A stretch of 64,000 nucleotides of DNA, taken from NCBI RefSeq assembly GCF_000004195.4, contig NC_030678.2:56947378-57011377 (forward strand), given 5' to 3'. The translations under genes and the position numbers were made by a program. Source of the DNA: Xenopus tropicalis (lineage: Eukaryota; Chordata; Amphibia; Anura; Pipidae). Below are positions 1 through 12,500 of the stretch, piece after piece (the stretch's first letter is position 1; each line of letters starts with the position of its first letter). The notes beneath the pieces are model-generated. The model did no database searches and was not told the DNA's origin. It saw nothing but the letters and a program-made list of their open reading frames with translations.

Positions 1-364
1 AATGCAATGCTAATGGCTTTTCCTTACAGTAGAATTGACAATAAGAAGGATGGAATTCTGTAGAGCTCAAGTTACCCTCATTTTACTTAGCTATGAATAA
101 GGTACCTGAATATGAATGTCACAAGCTTCCATTTCTCGCCCATGAACCTTTACTTTTGTAGGGGCAGTAAAGTCTACTCTCTGTTATAATAAAACAGACC
201 TTTTTCAACATAAAATAAATATTAACATCAAGGTGCTGTTCTATTGTCTTTTTAAAATGGCTCTCTTTTAACCTTATACATACCAGGGACAGCCTAAATC
301 TCATTTACAACACACATAAGGTAAAATGTGGGATCTAATTTTGCAGTAGAACAAATGAGGAATT
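1..364 (-). other. atp6ap2: ATP6AP2 3' UTR, partial
   Basis: This is sequence downstream of the stop codon. No AATAAA or ATTAAA reads on the minus strand here, so the polyadenylation site probably lies beyond the left edge. Nothing else is recognised in this stretch. Confidence 0.7.
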
Positions 365-558
365 TTAGTCCATTCTGATCTTCTGGTTGGTCATCCTGTA
401 AATAATGCTATCATAACCAGGATCCATGTTCCAAAGGTTGTACGAGATTGCAATCACTGCCAGAGCCAGTCCAATCATAATCCATAGGATAATGTTGAAG
501 ATAACTGAATAGTCAAAGTTGTACTGGTAAGCAAGATTATAAGGGCTGCCAGGATTGC

Positions 559-559
<1 letters not shown>
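365..559 (-). CDS. atp6ap2: ATP6AP2 exon 9 (transmembrane segment, tail and stop)
   Basis: Encodes [20 protein letters not shown], the membrane span around [14 protein letters not shown], and the tail ending MTNQKIRMD followed by TAA at 365-367. The acceptor AG is preceded by an uninterrupted run of 31 T on the minus strand. The tail is nearly identical to human and carries the YDSI and KIRMD signals. Confidence 0.96.
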
Positions 560-595
<36 letters not shown>

Positions 596-3500
596 AGAAG
601 CACGGTTATTAAAAGTTTCATTCGTTTCAAATTAAACCTCTTACTTGTAACTTTAAAGGTACTGTTAAGTGTAAAAATGAAATTGTGTAAATGGGCTGTG
701 CAGAATAAAAAAAATGCTATAATAAATAAATAAAAATAAATAAATTTGCCGAAGTTGACTTGAGAGGAAACTTCGCCGATTTTGGCACTGCATATGCCAT
801 CTCACCGGCAATCAGGTGTGAGCGAGAGACCCTGTTTTATTTAAAGAATGGGATCCAGAAAAGCCTGATGACATATACAACACATCTGTGGATATGTCCG
901 ACATCCTCAGAAAAAGAGTTGTTGATGCCCATAAAGCTGCAAAAGGTGACAGAAAGTGTGTACAAATGGAAGAAATTCAAGAGCGTTGTTACCCTACCCA
1001 AAAGAGGTTGACTATCAAAGATTACTCCAGCTACAAGGTGTCTAATAGTCTGAGAGGTTACAAAGGAATCCTGAGTAACTTCTATGCAACGGAAGACCTG
1101 TCTTACATTGGCGAACGTTGATGTTTGTAAGTCCACCATTACAAAAACACAGCAATGGCGTGTGAGGCAGGGTTACAAGGAGAAAGCCACTGCTCTCCCC
1201 CAAAATATTGCTGACCATCTACAGTTTGCTAAAGATCATGTGGACAAACCAGAAGCATACTGGAAGAAAGTTTTGTGGAGGGATGAAGCCAAAATATAAT
1301 GTTTTGGCTTAAATGAGGAGCGTTACATTTGGGAAAAACACTGCATTCCAGCTTAAGAACCCATCTGTGAAACATGGTGGTGGGAGTGTTCTGGTTTGGG
1401 TCTGTTTTGCTGCATCTGGGCCTGGACAGCTTGCTAATCATTGATAGAACAATGAATTCTGAGATATCTAAAAAGAACTACTAAAATTCTTTTCAAAGTC
1501 AGTGTTTTTATGTACATTTCTTATTAATGGCAGCCCAACGTCCTTGCTTTTGCAGATGTAGTTGTTAATGATGGGTCCCAGGCAACTGCCACATTTGCAG
1601 ATTTTTAAAATAACCCTGAATGAAATGTCAAGTTGAGTGTGAATTAATACAGGACATAAAATACTCAACCTTGTAAATATAAATAGCCTCAACAGTGACC
1701 AAAAAGTCGGGTGTAAACCCATAATTAATTGGTGAAATGCAGATTTTCTGTTAGACATGATTTTATTTTAATCAATAGCAACTTACAATAGCTTCTGATG
1801 CGAGAATTGACCGACTCCTCCGCACTAAGGGAATTTCAAAGGATTCAACAGTCACAACTTCAACTATAGCATTTCCTCCATAAAAACTGTACATGTCATC
1901 TGCAAACTGAAACAAACAAAGTTAGCCTGCAACCTCAGCTGTTAAACATGTGCATCTCACAATGTCACAACAATCGTATAAACGTGAGCACAGAAACACT
2001 GATGCCACTAATGGGATAACCCTATAGAATTAGTATCTTCTAGAACAACCATTTTACCAGCTATTTGTTTCTGTGCCAGTAGAATTGCATTTACTGTAAG
2101 CATTGTAGATATAGTCAGTGGCCCTTATCGAAATCAATAATTGTTTTTAATCGTGGGAAGATAAGAAGGGTACTATATAAGCTTTGGCTTATGCCATACT
2201 TGGCGCTTCTTTGCAGAAGAAACACTGGCAGAGAAAAAGCTACCACCACCAGTGCCTGTTGCCAATGACTTTAATGGCATACATATGCCACTGTGCACAG
2301 GGGGACAGTCTGAGAACTCATATGTACATTTTCAGCCCAAAGTCAGGCCTCTGACAGGTGGATTAAAGTCACTTGCAACATTGGTATTTCTCTACCTACA
2401 GAGAAATTACAGAGAATTACTTTGGTTAATGCTCTTCTCTTCCACTTTTCTTGTGTAAACCAATCATCAGATTCTGTGTTGTGATATAAGAGAACAAAAG
2501 GAATTTTTGACTTCCCTTTTTCTAATATTTTATAGGTAGGTCAACGCAAGAATCACATCATAAAAAAAACTTCCTAAATTAAAGCATTTTTTTTAAACCA
2601 CTATTTGACTAAACCATGGGCATAGCTTTAAAGCAAACCATTTTTTACATTAACATTAGTTTACCTTTAAATGGCTGCTTTACTCCCCCCTCACAGATAT
2701 AGTTTAGCATACTTCTAGTATATAACTCACAGTTCAATAGAAACATGTCATTTCTGCTCTATAAGAAATTATGCATTTAAGAAGCAAAACTGCATTATAT
2801 ATTCAAAAGGAACTAATTTTTCCTACATACAGATCAATTCTTTTTTTTTTTTGGTTAAAAAAAAATGTAATGGGCCATGATGAAGAAATATTATGTTCTT
2901 CTAACAGTTTTTACCAGAGACAGCTTACCTTTTCCAGAGAGTCAGACAGAATTTGGACTGCATCTTTGAACTGTGCAGAGTCCTCTCCATAACGTTTCTT
3001 GATCTCTTCTAAACCAGTAAGTTCCAGGGAATAAACATCCGGGACATTATCTTTGGCTAAATGCTTGTGCCCAGACAGCTGTATGACAAAATACATTACT
3101 GTAATATGTGCACGGTGCAGTTTTAAAAGAATAAAGGATTTAAAATTCCCTGCATTCAAACCCTTAACCAATACAATTTTTTTTTAAAGAAAATAAATCC
3201 CACACTGACATGACTGAAATAAATCTCAGAACAGAATTGAAGCATTTAATTCCTGTGTTGTGGAACCTCAACATTTATACATTAGAAAGCCGTCATGAGG
3301 GCACAACTGGATTACAAAAAGCCTCTAACACTCAATCTTTAAAATTACTGCCACAGCTTTGGGTAAAACTATCAGCAAAGGGTATCACAAGATCTTTTAA
3401 GACCATACCCACATTAATGGTGGTGGCACACCAAAAGCACAAATGGTTGGTGCTCACGGCAGGGATATCACCCTTCAGTCATATGTGAAAAAAGTTTATA

Positions 3501-6500
3501 TAGTCATATTAAGACATTCCCTTAAAGGAAAAGGAAAGGCTAGTAAAGAGTTAATCTCAAGCTGCAGGCATACCTTCAGTTGTCTCAGTAGTTGCCGCTA
3601 AATAGCATCCAGTGCAGAAGGTAAAACATTTGCATTATGTAATCAAGCAAAAATACCATCTTGTTACTGCAGAAGGATGTATCAATGGTGCAAAATAGAG
3701 GGAAATCCTTACAAAAAAATCTGAGAAACTGAGCTGATCTGAAAACTGCTTTGGTCCAGGAATTATCGGAACTGTTGGAATGGGTGGGTCCAGAGAGTTC
3801 AGTCACCTTTTTACTAAAGTTTGGGTGACTTTTCATCTTTATGCAGAATAATGATCCCAAAACACAAGGCCAAAGTAATACTGGAGCTGCTCAAGAACAA
3901 AAGGTGAAATGCCCTATATTAATCTAACTGAGAATCTGTGGCACTGGGTGAAAATGGAGGACCACAGTGACAATCCGATGAACCTACGAGGTAAGCGATT
4001 AAAGTCACTTGGGGGTGCCTAACATTTTAGCACCCCAAGTGACTTAGCCTTTTTCCTTCTCCTTTAAAGGAACAGTAACACCAAAAAAATGAAAGTGTAC
4101 AAAAGTAACTAAAATATAATGTGCTGCTGCCCTGCACTGGTAAAAGTTGTGTGTTTACTGATCTGAGGAGTGAACAATACAGGGGCTTACAGGTGTGCAC
4201 AATGCCAGTTGGACAGTACTGGTTTAAATAATTTACAAATTATTGTATTCTGTGTTTATTTACATTTAACACAGTGTCCCACATTTTTGGAAAATAGGTT
4301 GTAAAAACTAGTGTTGTGTGTGTAAATTTAGCATAAATAGAAAATTAATTCTCTGTAACTTACCAGAGTTACAATATCTTGTAGTACTTGTAATTCAGAT
4401 AGGAACAGCCTGTCGGTCTTCAAGTGAGGGAAAGGAAAAAAACAATATATATTTCATTATATAAATTAAAAACAATACTCAATTGAGAAGGATGATTTTT
4501 CTTGTTTCACAAATAAAAACAAATTTCAGTGGAATTATCTAATGGCCAGGTGTGCTGAAACGATTGGGAGATTATTTGATTAAATGTTGGCCTTGTGGCA
4601 TCAGAGGCAACACATCTTTAATCCATTACAGCTACATAGAGCAATTTCATTGATTCCATACAGCAGTGATCCCCAACCAGTGGTTAGCCTCAAAGCAGGT
4701 GCATATTTTTGCATTCCTGGCTTGGAGGTAAGTTTTGGTTGCATAAAAACCAGTTGTACTGCCAAACAGAGCCTTATTTAGGCTGCCAGTCCACAGAGGA
4801 GCTACCAAATAACCAATCCCAAAAAAAAGCAGGGGGGAGATTTGCTTAGAGCTGTTACTCCTTGCAGAATTCACTGTGTGCTTTAAATGGGAAGTATAGC
4901 CCCTTGTTCAACACAAGTTCAATGTATAGGACTTTTTTTTTTTTTTTTTAATGTTTAATTCATGAAAAATTTTATGAAAAATTCTGTTTTGTTTCTTCTA
5001 TTTCCCTGTTTAAGCCTAAGAAAAACCATAGATTTTTTTGTAATCAAAACAGACAAGTATGTCCAGCACAATTCCTATTCATTGAACTCACGTTGAACAA
5101 GAGGGTATACTGCCCCTTTAACTGAAAAAAAAAAAAAAAATCCAAACTGAATGTACAATTTTGCTAGTTTTCAGGTGTTTTATTTTAACATTTTCTAGCA
5201 GCGGTATTAAGTTCTCATGCAGTTCATGACCCTATAAACCAGAATATATGCATATCTTTTTTTTCCATATAGAGTGTATATACTGTTACAGTGGGTAAAG
5301 TTTCTATATATATTTTGCGATGTAAAAAAATAATTATATCCCATAAAAATTGTACATGCAAGTTTTTTTTTTTTCTCTTAAAGGGCTCCTTGCTTTTTTT
5401 TTGCATAGAAAATGTTATTTCTAAGCAACTTTCCAATGTGTATTAATTACAACATGTCAATGGTTTTGAAGTTATTTGTCAATGTAATTTAAATAATATA
5501 GTGTGTGTCTGGCTGTTTGCATTCTCTGCACTCCTGGTTCTGAAACAATGTTGCGAGACAGCTCATTAAAACACCTTAAAGAGACTTGACTCCTGTTATA
5601 TTGTATTAAAAGATTTATTTCACGGGGGGGGGGGCACCCTCCAGTTAAACAGATTGCTAACTTTCTTCATGGGCTGGTGCTCCTGTTAAATGAAAACTGC
5701 ACTGTGTGCACAAGTGTTGTGCCAGCATCTCTCTACCTTTCTATCTTCATTCCTTGGCCACTGGTGATTGTACATACACAGTAGACTCAAACTTGCCAGG
5801 TTTACACTACTACGCATGTTAGATCAGAAATTGTGCAAGGGATGCCTGGGACGCTGGTAAGAAGATGAGTTAAATGTCGGCATAGTTTTTCCTTCATGCC
5901 GCTGGAGTTCTCTCCTAACAGAAGCACTGGCCTACAGAAGAATTTCTAACTAGGGCATGCCTAAATTTTAGTGCCCCTCAATAAAATAGTGCTTACAGGT
6001 CTTACCCAGAACAGATAGGGATAAACAAATGCTGCTTTCAATAGCAATTACATTTAGACACCTTAAAACCATTGCAAATTTTCAATTAAAACGTATAGTG
6101 GAAGCTTCTAGAATTGCATTTTCTTTCAATGTGCAAAAAAAATAAAAATAAATAAAACAAAACATATTAGCAATGTAAAATAATTAAATAGTGCTCTTAG
6201 TTACTCAATACTAAAAGGCATCACTGTAAAATGGAATACTCACCTCATCATTTCTATACAAAGAGCTAACAGGTAGGGACTGAATTACAGAGTTGTCTTG
6301 TTCCAGGCGGGTCCGTAGCTGTCGCAAAGTAACTGCTAGGTCCTCAAACACAGTGTTAGCTTTTCCAACCATGTAAACTCTCTGATGAAATAGAACAAGT
6401 GTATTAGTAAACTCAAGTAAATCGCAGAAATGAAAACAAAAGGCGGTAAAAGGGAATGGAAACAGTTTATAGTAAAATACAGTTTACGGAACAGTACACT

Positions 6501-9500
6501 ACAAGTTAATAAAAAGGAAATTTCTCCATGAGTTTACAAACTTTTCTTATTATGATTTGCTCAATTATACATATATACTGTAGTACTGTAGAGAGAACAG
6601 CATGCTTTTTATATTATATAACATAGAAATTTAGGTTGGAAAAAAGACACATTCATTGAATTCAACCCTTTGTGTCTATATAAAACCTGGCTACCTGCTA
6701 GTTAATCCAGAGGAAGGCATAAAACCACTTCTGAAATTTGCCCAGAGGTGGACAATTGCTTCCTGTTCCAAGATGGCAGTCGGCCAGTCCCTGAATCACC
6801 TTTGTACTAAGAACTATTTTCATTAACCCCCTATTGTCTCACTTCCTAGAAAAACATCCAACCCAATTTATCTTGCCAGTCCAACCGATTTAGGGAGAAT
6901 CCCACAATTTTACAGCTCTTAATATGAAAAATTCGAACTTCCAATAAAAGTATTGTTGGAATAATAAAAATTCCAATAATACTTATATTTTATTCTATAA
7001 TCATGTGAACATATAAGTCATCATAAGCATATAAAATTGTTTTTTGCATTACACTGTCAGTGTCAGTTCAGCACATAGTGATGATGTCACTAAACCAGCA
7101 CGGCTCAGTGACATCAGTACCATTTTGCTGAAAAGCAAGGGCAGGCCCACTAGAGAGCGGGAATTGAAAGTAGTGCTGTGAAATCCAAGGTTTAAGGAAA
7201 ACTATACTTCCAAACAAGGTAGGTCTCTATAAAAAAATATATCATATAAAACAGCTCATATGTAAAACCCTGCTTCATCTTAATAAATCATTTTCAAATA
7301 TCAGTAGTATGTGCCACTGGGTAATCCTAAATAGAAAACTGTCATTTTAAGAACTAAGGGCCACCTCCTGGGATCATACCATTTATGGTGCATGCAAACA
7401 AACCAAGGCACACATACATGCTAGGCCACATCAGCCAATGTTCTTGTTTTTACTTCCACACTTCTTCCTGTTACAGAGAGCTGCATTATTTCCTGTCAGT
7501 CGATCTCTGAGGAAGCACACAGACCATCACAAAATCAAAGTAAAAGAAAAGGGCAATATTTATGGATATATATATATATATATATATCCATAAATATTTT
7601 CCAGTTTGGCAAGATTCTTTAATACGTCACATGATATAAACTGATGTGTTGGTTAAGTATTCATTCTGGGGATATAGTTTTTCTTTAAAGGCCACTGACG
7701 CCAATGGATGTGCTAGTTTTTATGGCCAACCTTCCGGTGACTCTTATGCTATCAACGAGTTCTTGCTGTTAACCTGGTATTGATCTTGGCCTGTACTGAC
7801 TGCCTGTATGCTGCTGGCCCAGACCAGTTGCCTGGAAATTGCCTTGTAAAACTCTCTGTACTGCACTATGGACATTTCCATTTCTCACCTGCTCCAGTGC
7901 ATCTTATCAGCCTTTACTTACCAGCCAGTGCTTATTTACAGTCCCCACTGTTTATCCTGCCTGTGCTTTAATAAAGTGCAATTCATTTAGCCTAAGCCTC
8001 TGTCTAGGTCCCTAGTGGACAGTGGCCCTTAAGGTCATTAAATTCTTATACAGGTTCCAGGACCGTCACAGTGTAGAAGAAAACTGCTTTACAAAAAACA
8101 GACTTTTCCAAACCAGAATATTTTTTTCAGTGGTCACCTTTTTTTTTTTTTGCATCTGACACAGGTAACTGCATTCATGCTGTTGCAACTTTGTGATCAT
8201 CAGTATGGGTATAAGCCATAAGCTGTTTCAGCAGCCAGTTGCTGTGAGTTAAAATGCACCAGAAAGAACTACAGCCTGAACATGAAACATCTGTACATAA
8301 TTTTACAGTAACTGTAAAATATACTGTACCACTACTTACTTCCTCAATGGGGGCAAGCTGCAAAACTACTGGCATTTCTTCAGAAAACACAGAATGAATA
8401 GAATTTACAACGCTGTCAACACTGTATGGCACAGCCTGTGAAAAGACAATAATGATGCAACAGTGAAACTGAGAACTACATATTTATTGCCTGCTATTAA
8501 TGTAAATACTCTCTATGTGTTTATATTTATGTTGCAGGAAGTGTTGCACCAGTGGAAAAAAACTACAAATTACAGTACTCACATTTTCCACAGGATAGGA
8601 TATTCCATTTCCAGAAAGTGGCAGCTTATTCACTCCAGTAACTGTCACGAGAACTGTAGCACGTGGGCGCTGGAAAAGGTTGCCCACTCCTAAGCCAGAC
8701 CAGGACAGATCCTGTAGAAATATAATGAACTTAGCACCACTCTTCTAAAATTTCCCCCACAAGGTGCTAAATATTTACAACAGATTTACAAATATACACA
8801 ATGGTAATATGGTCATGAAAGCTACAAAATTATAATAATATAAATCAAAATGTATATTTCAGTAAAGTGGACACAGAACTGGGTGTGCATGAAGTTGTAC
8901 ATATAATCTGATTTATGTACATAAAAATGTGCATAATAGTACTCTTGGCTAGAGATGAAACAAGACAAATATAGGTTAATGGCTCATTCTGACACTCTGG
9001 ACCAGTTATGTCTAACTATCACTCATTTTGGCTTTACTTGTATGCAGATGACAGATACATTTAGACACTCCCTTCATTAACTGACATGACATGCAGTCCC
9101 AGATATCTAAAGGTGGCCATACACATGCTGATAACAGCTTATTGTATGGGGCCCTCAGATGGGCCTGCTCGACCGATACCTGAGCAGATATTTCGCATTT
9201 TTAAAAATCCTGCTGGGATGAGGTGTGCATCTGCGCATTGATGCGGCCCTCTTACGGACTGGCTCTATTCAGGCAATGTGATCTGATTATTTAGCCTTAG
9301 GATCAAACGATTAGATTAATCCGAAATTGCCCAATGACAAGCCCACCTGCCTCTTAGCTATTCGCCTCCAAGGTAAAGCATCTGCCGAACAGTACCTAAC
9401 TAAAACGGAGCATATAGTCTTTCCACACAAACTTGCACCTTCTCCAACTTTTACTACTGATGGAATCCTAAACCCTGTTTTGGCATGCTGACGAGGGGTA

Positions 9501-12500
9501 ATCTTTGACCAATCTTTATCATTCTCAAATCATATTAGTGCCACTACCAAAATCTGATGTTTTTTCCTTTGTAATATCACCAAGACATCTTTTTTTCTTT
9601 CCTGCTTAGACTGCTTAGACTACTTAGCTACTCCTGGATTCCCATCTCTCTCCCCAGCAAAATAAACTTCAGGTGCTAGAAGAAGGAAAGGCTAAGTCAT
9701 TGGGGGGGGGGGGGGGGGGTACCTAAAATGTTAGGCACCCCCAGTGACTTTAATCACTTAACTTTTACCCAGGGCTGGTGCTCCTGTGAGAAGAAAACGG
9801 CACCAACCCAGGGTAGCTGCAAGCGAGTCTTCATCTTCCTCCTTCTCTTTGTGTGCTTGCGCAGTAGAGTGAAAGGCCTAACTACTGTGCATGCTCTTAG
9901 ATTGTAAGCTCTAATGGACAAGGGTGGCCTTCCTCTTATGTATCTTACCACAAGGCATCTTTTATTTTTTACTGGGCTTCAGTAATAAATATAAGTTCAC
10001 CTTTGTCAAAAAGGTGAACACACTTCCATACAAGAACAAAAAGGTGACTTCATAAAATTACACATTTATTTTAACACTAAACTTCTTTTTTTGTTTATGT
10101 CAACCTTACCCAAAAAGGTAGATGGCAAACTACCTTTAGACCTTGAACTAGTTTACAGAAGCTGTGATTACATAAACACAATGTGATAACTAACAGGACA
10201 CTCCAGTAAATTGTCGGCTAATCGTATCCTAATATAATACTATGAATTTTAATTTAATTTAAACATTTGCTCCTACCTCTTCCACAGAAAACCCCATTGA
10301 CAACAAGATGACATCTGGAATCCTGTCACCAGGAACAGGCCAATTTCCCTCTTGGAATATTGGGTATCGAGGAGACTTCAATACATTAAAGTCAGCTGAA
10401 GTTACTAGAGAAAAAAAAAATGAGCAGAACACTTAAATCTTTATTGCATTATTTCTTACATACACACAAACACTTTTTGTATATTTAGATTTTATATAAA
10501 TATAATTTTCAACCTGAATGTGGACTAGCCTAGTCAAACTCATTATTTACAACAACTAACGATGAGGAAAGTTTAAGTCACATCTGGACCCTATAAACTT
10601 TCTGTACCAACTCCTGGTTCTTCAAACAAAGTAGCAAAAGTCAGTTTTCCTCCAGGTCTCCTGGCTTCAGGAGTCAGAACCTCTAAAAAATGAATCAATT
10701 AAAATGATGTTTAATTGATGTATACAGAATTACATTTTCTTTCTGTATGTAAAACAAAATTTGGTTGGATATCATGTCAATACAGGAAAAAAAAGATGTA
10801 CATTTACAGATACTTGCTCCATGCTTACAGAAATAATACAGCCTTGTGCACATTTGTGTGTTTAATGCACACATAAACCTGCCTGTCTGTTGACACACAA
10901 AACTGTGTTGGCTGCTTACAGTAAACAGACAGGTTTATAGTAAACAGTAATTTGCAGAACAGAGGTCAGCTGGACTACACAGAACATGACCTTCTTTACA
11001 TAGGAACTTGTTACAGAACTGGAGGGGCCAGTGACAGATACTGACCAGGGAAGGTTGTATAATTCAGACTGAAACTGCCTCTAAGCACCGCAGCCAAGAG
11101 AGACTCTAGAGACTAATGTACTCTTTACATTGAATTTTTAAAGCACAAAAACTTTGGGCTCCCTGCTACACAAGGAAGTTAAAGGAACAGAAACACCAAA
11201 AAATTAAAGTGTATAAAAGTAATAACAATATAATGTACTGTTGCCCTGCATTGCTACAACTGGTGTGTTTGCCTCAGAAAGACTACTATAGTTTATATAA
11301 GTTAGCTGCTGTGTAGCCATGGGGGCAGCCATTCAAAGGAGAAAAGGCACAGGTTACTGAGCAGATAACAGATAAACCCCCATTATATGGGGCTTATCTA
11401 CTAGTTATCTGCTATGTAACCTGTGCTTTTTCTCCTTTTTTCCAGCTTGAATGGCTGCCCCCGTGTCTACACAGCAGCTTATTTATATAGTAGCTTTTCT
11501 GTAGCAAAAACACCAGTTTTTTGCAGAGCAACAGCACATATATATATTTTGATTACTTTGAAACACTTTGAAATTTTTTGATGTTACTGTTCCTTTAAAG
11601 GGAAAACCACTTTTTTTGAAATAAGCTTATTCAGCTTGTCTTACGTATAAAAAGGTGAACAATATCTAAACTTCCAAAATAAATATATTTATCAATACAC
11701 ACAGCTTAAGGGCGCACCCCAAAGTTACTGGCAATTGCCTGGGCACTCAAAAAACACAAGTAAAAAACAAAGACAAATACATTTATCATAAGAAGAGCAC
11801 TAAGTGACTAATGTTTCTGCTCTGTAACTATCATGGTTTCCTCTCAATCTGAGGAGTCATAAGTGTCTATTAAAAAAAAAAATTACCAGTGTATAGCACT
11901 TATACACTTCTTATACATTAGCTCAAAAAAATAAGCTTATGTTAATAAGGGTGTTTTTTAACATTAGCAAATACATTTGTGAATAATTTATTAGAAGATG
12001 TGTTAAATAACAAAGGACATCTCACATATCTGCACAAGAGTCCCTGTATCTCTTGACTTTTTGCCCTTTACTGGATCACTCAAGAAATTGCAAGTAAAAC
12101 CCAGGTTATTCTAACCACTTACCTTTGTCACAACTGCAATGAACTACAAACAGCACATTTTGACTGCTTAACTCTTTCTGGGGACTAATGCATTTTCATT
12201 CTAAACTTGTCTAGCGATTGTTTATGTGGTCAGACAGGACATGAGCAAAGGCAGAGAGTGCAGCAGCCACTGTATCCATCATGTATAATGATATAATACA
12301 CAAATAAATTATACAGGTATGGAATCCCTTATCTGGAAACCTATTATCCAGAAATCCTCCAATTACAGGAAGTGCATCTCTCCATTTTTATCAAATATTT
12401 ATAATTTCTAAAAATTTTCTAAAAAAGATTTCCCTTTTCTATTCTAATAAAACAGTACCTTGTACTTGATCCCAACTAAGATCATTATTGAAGGCAACGT

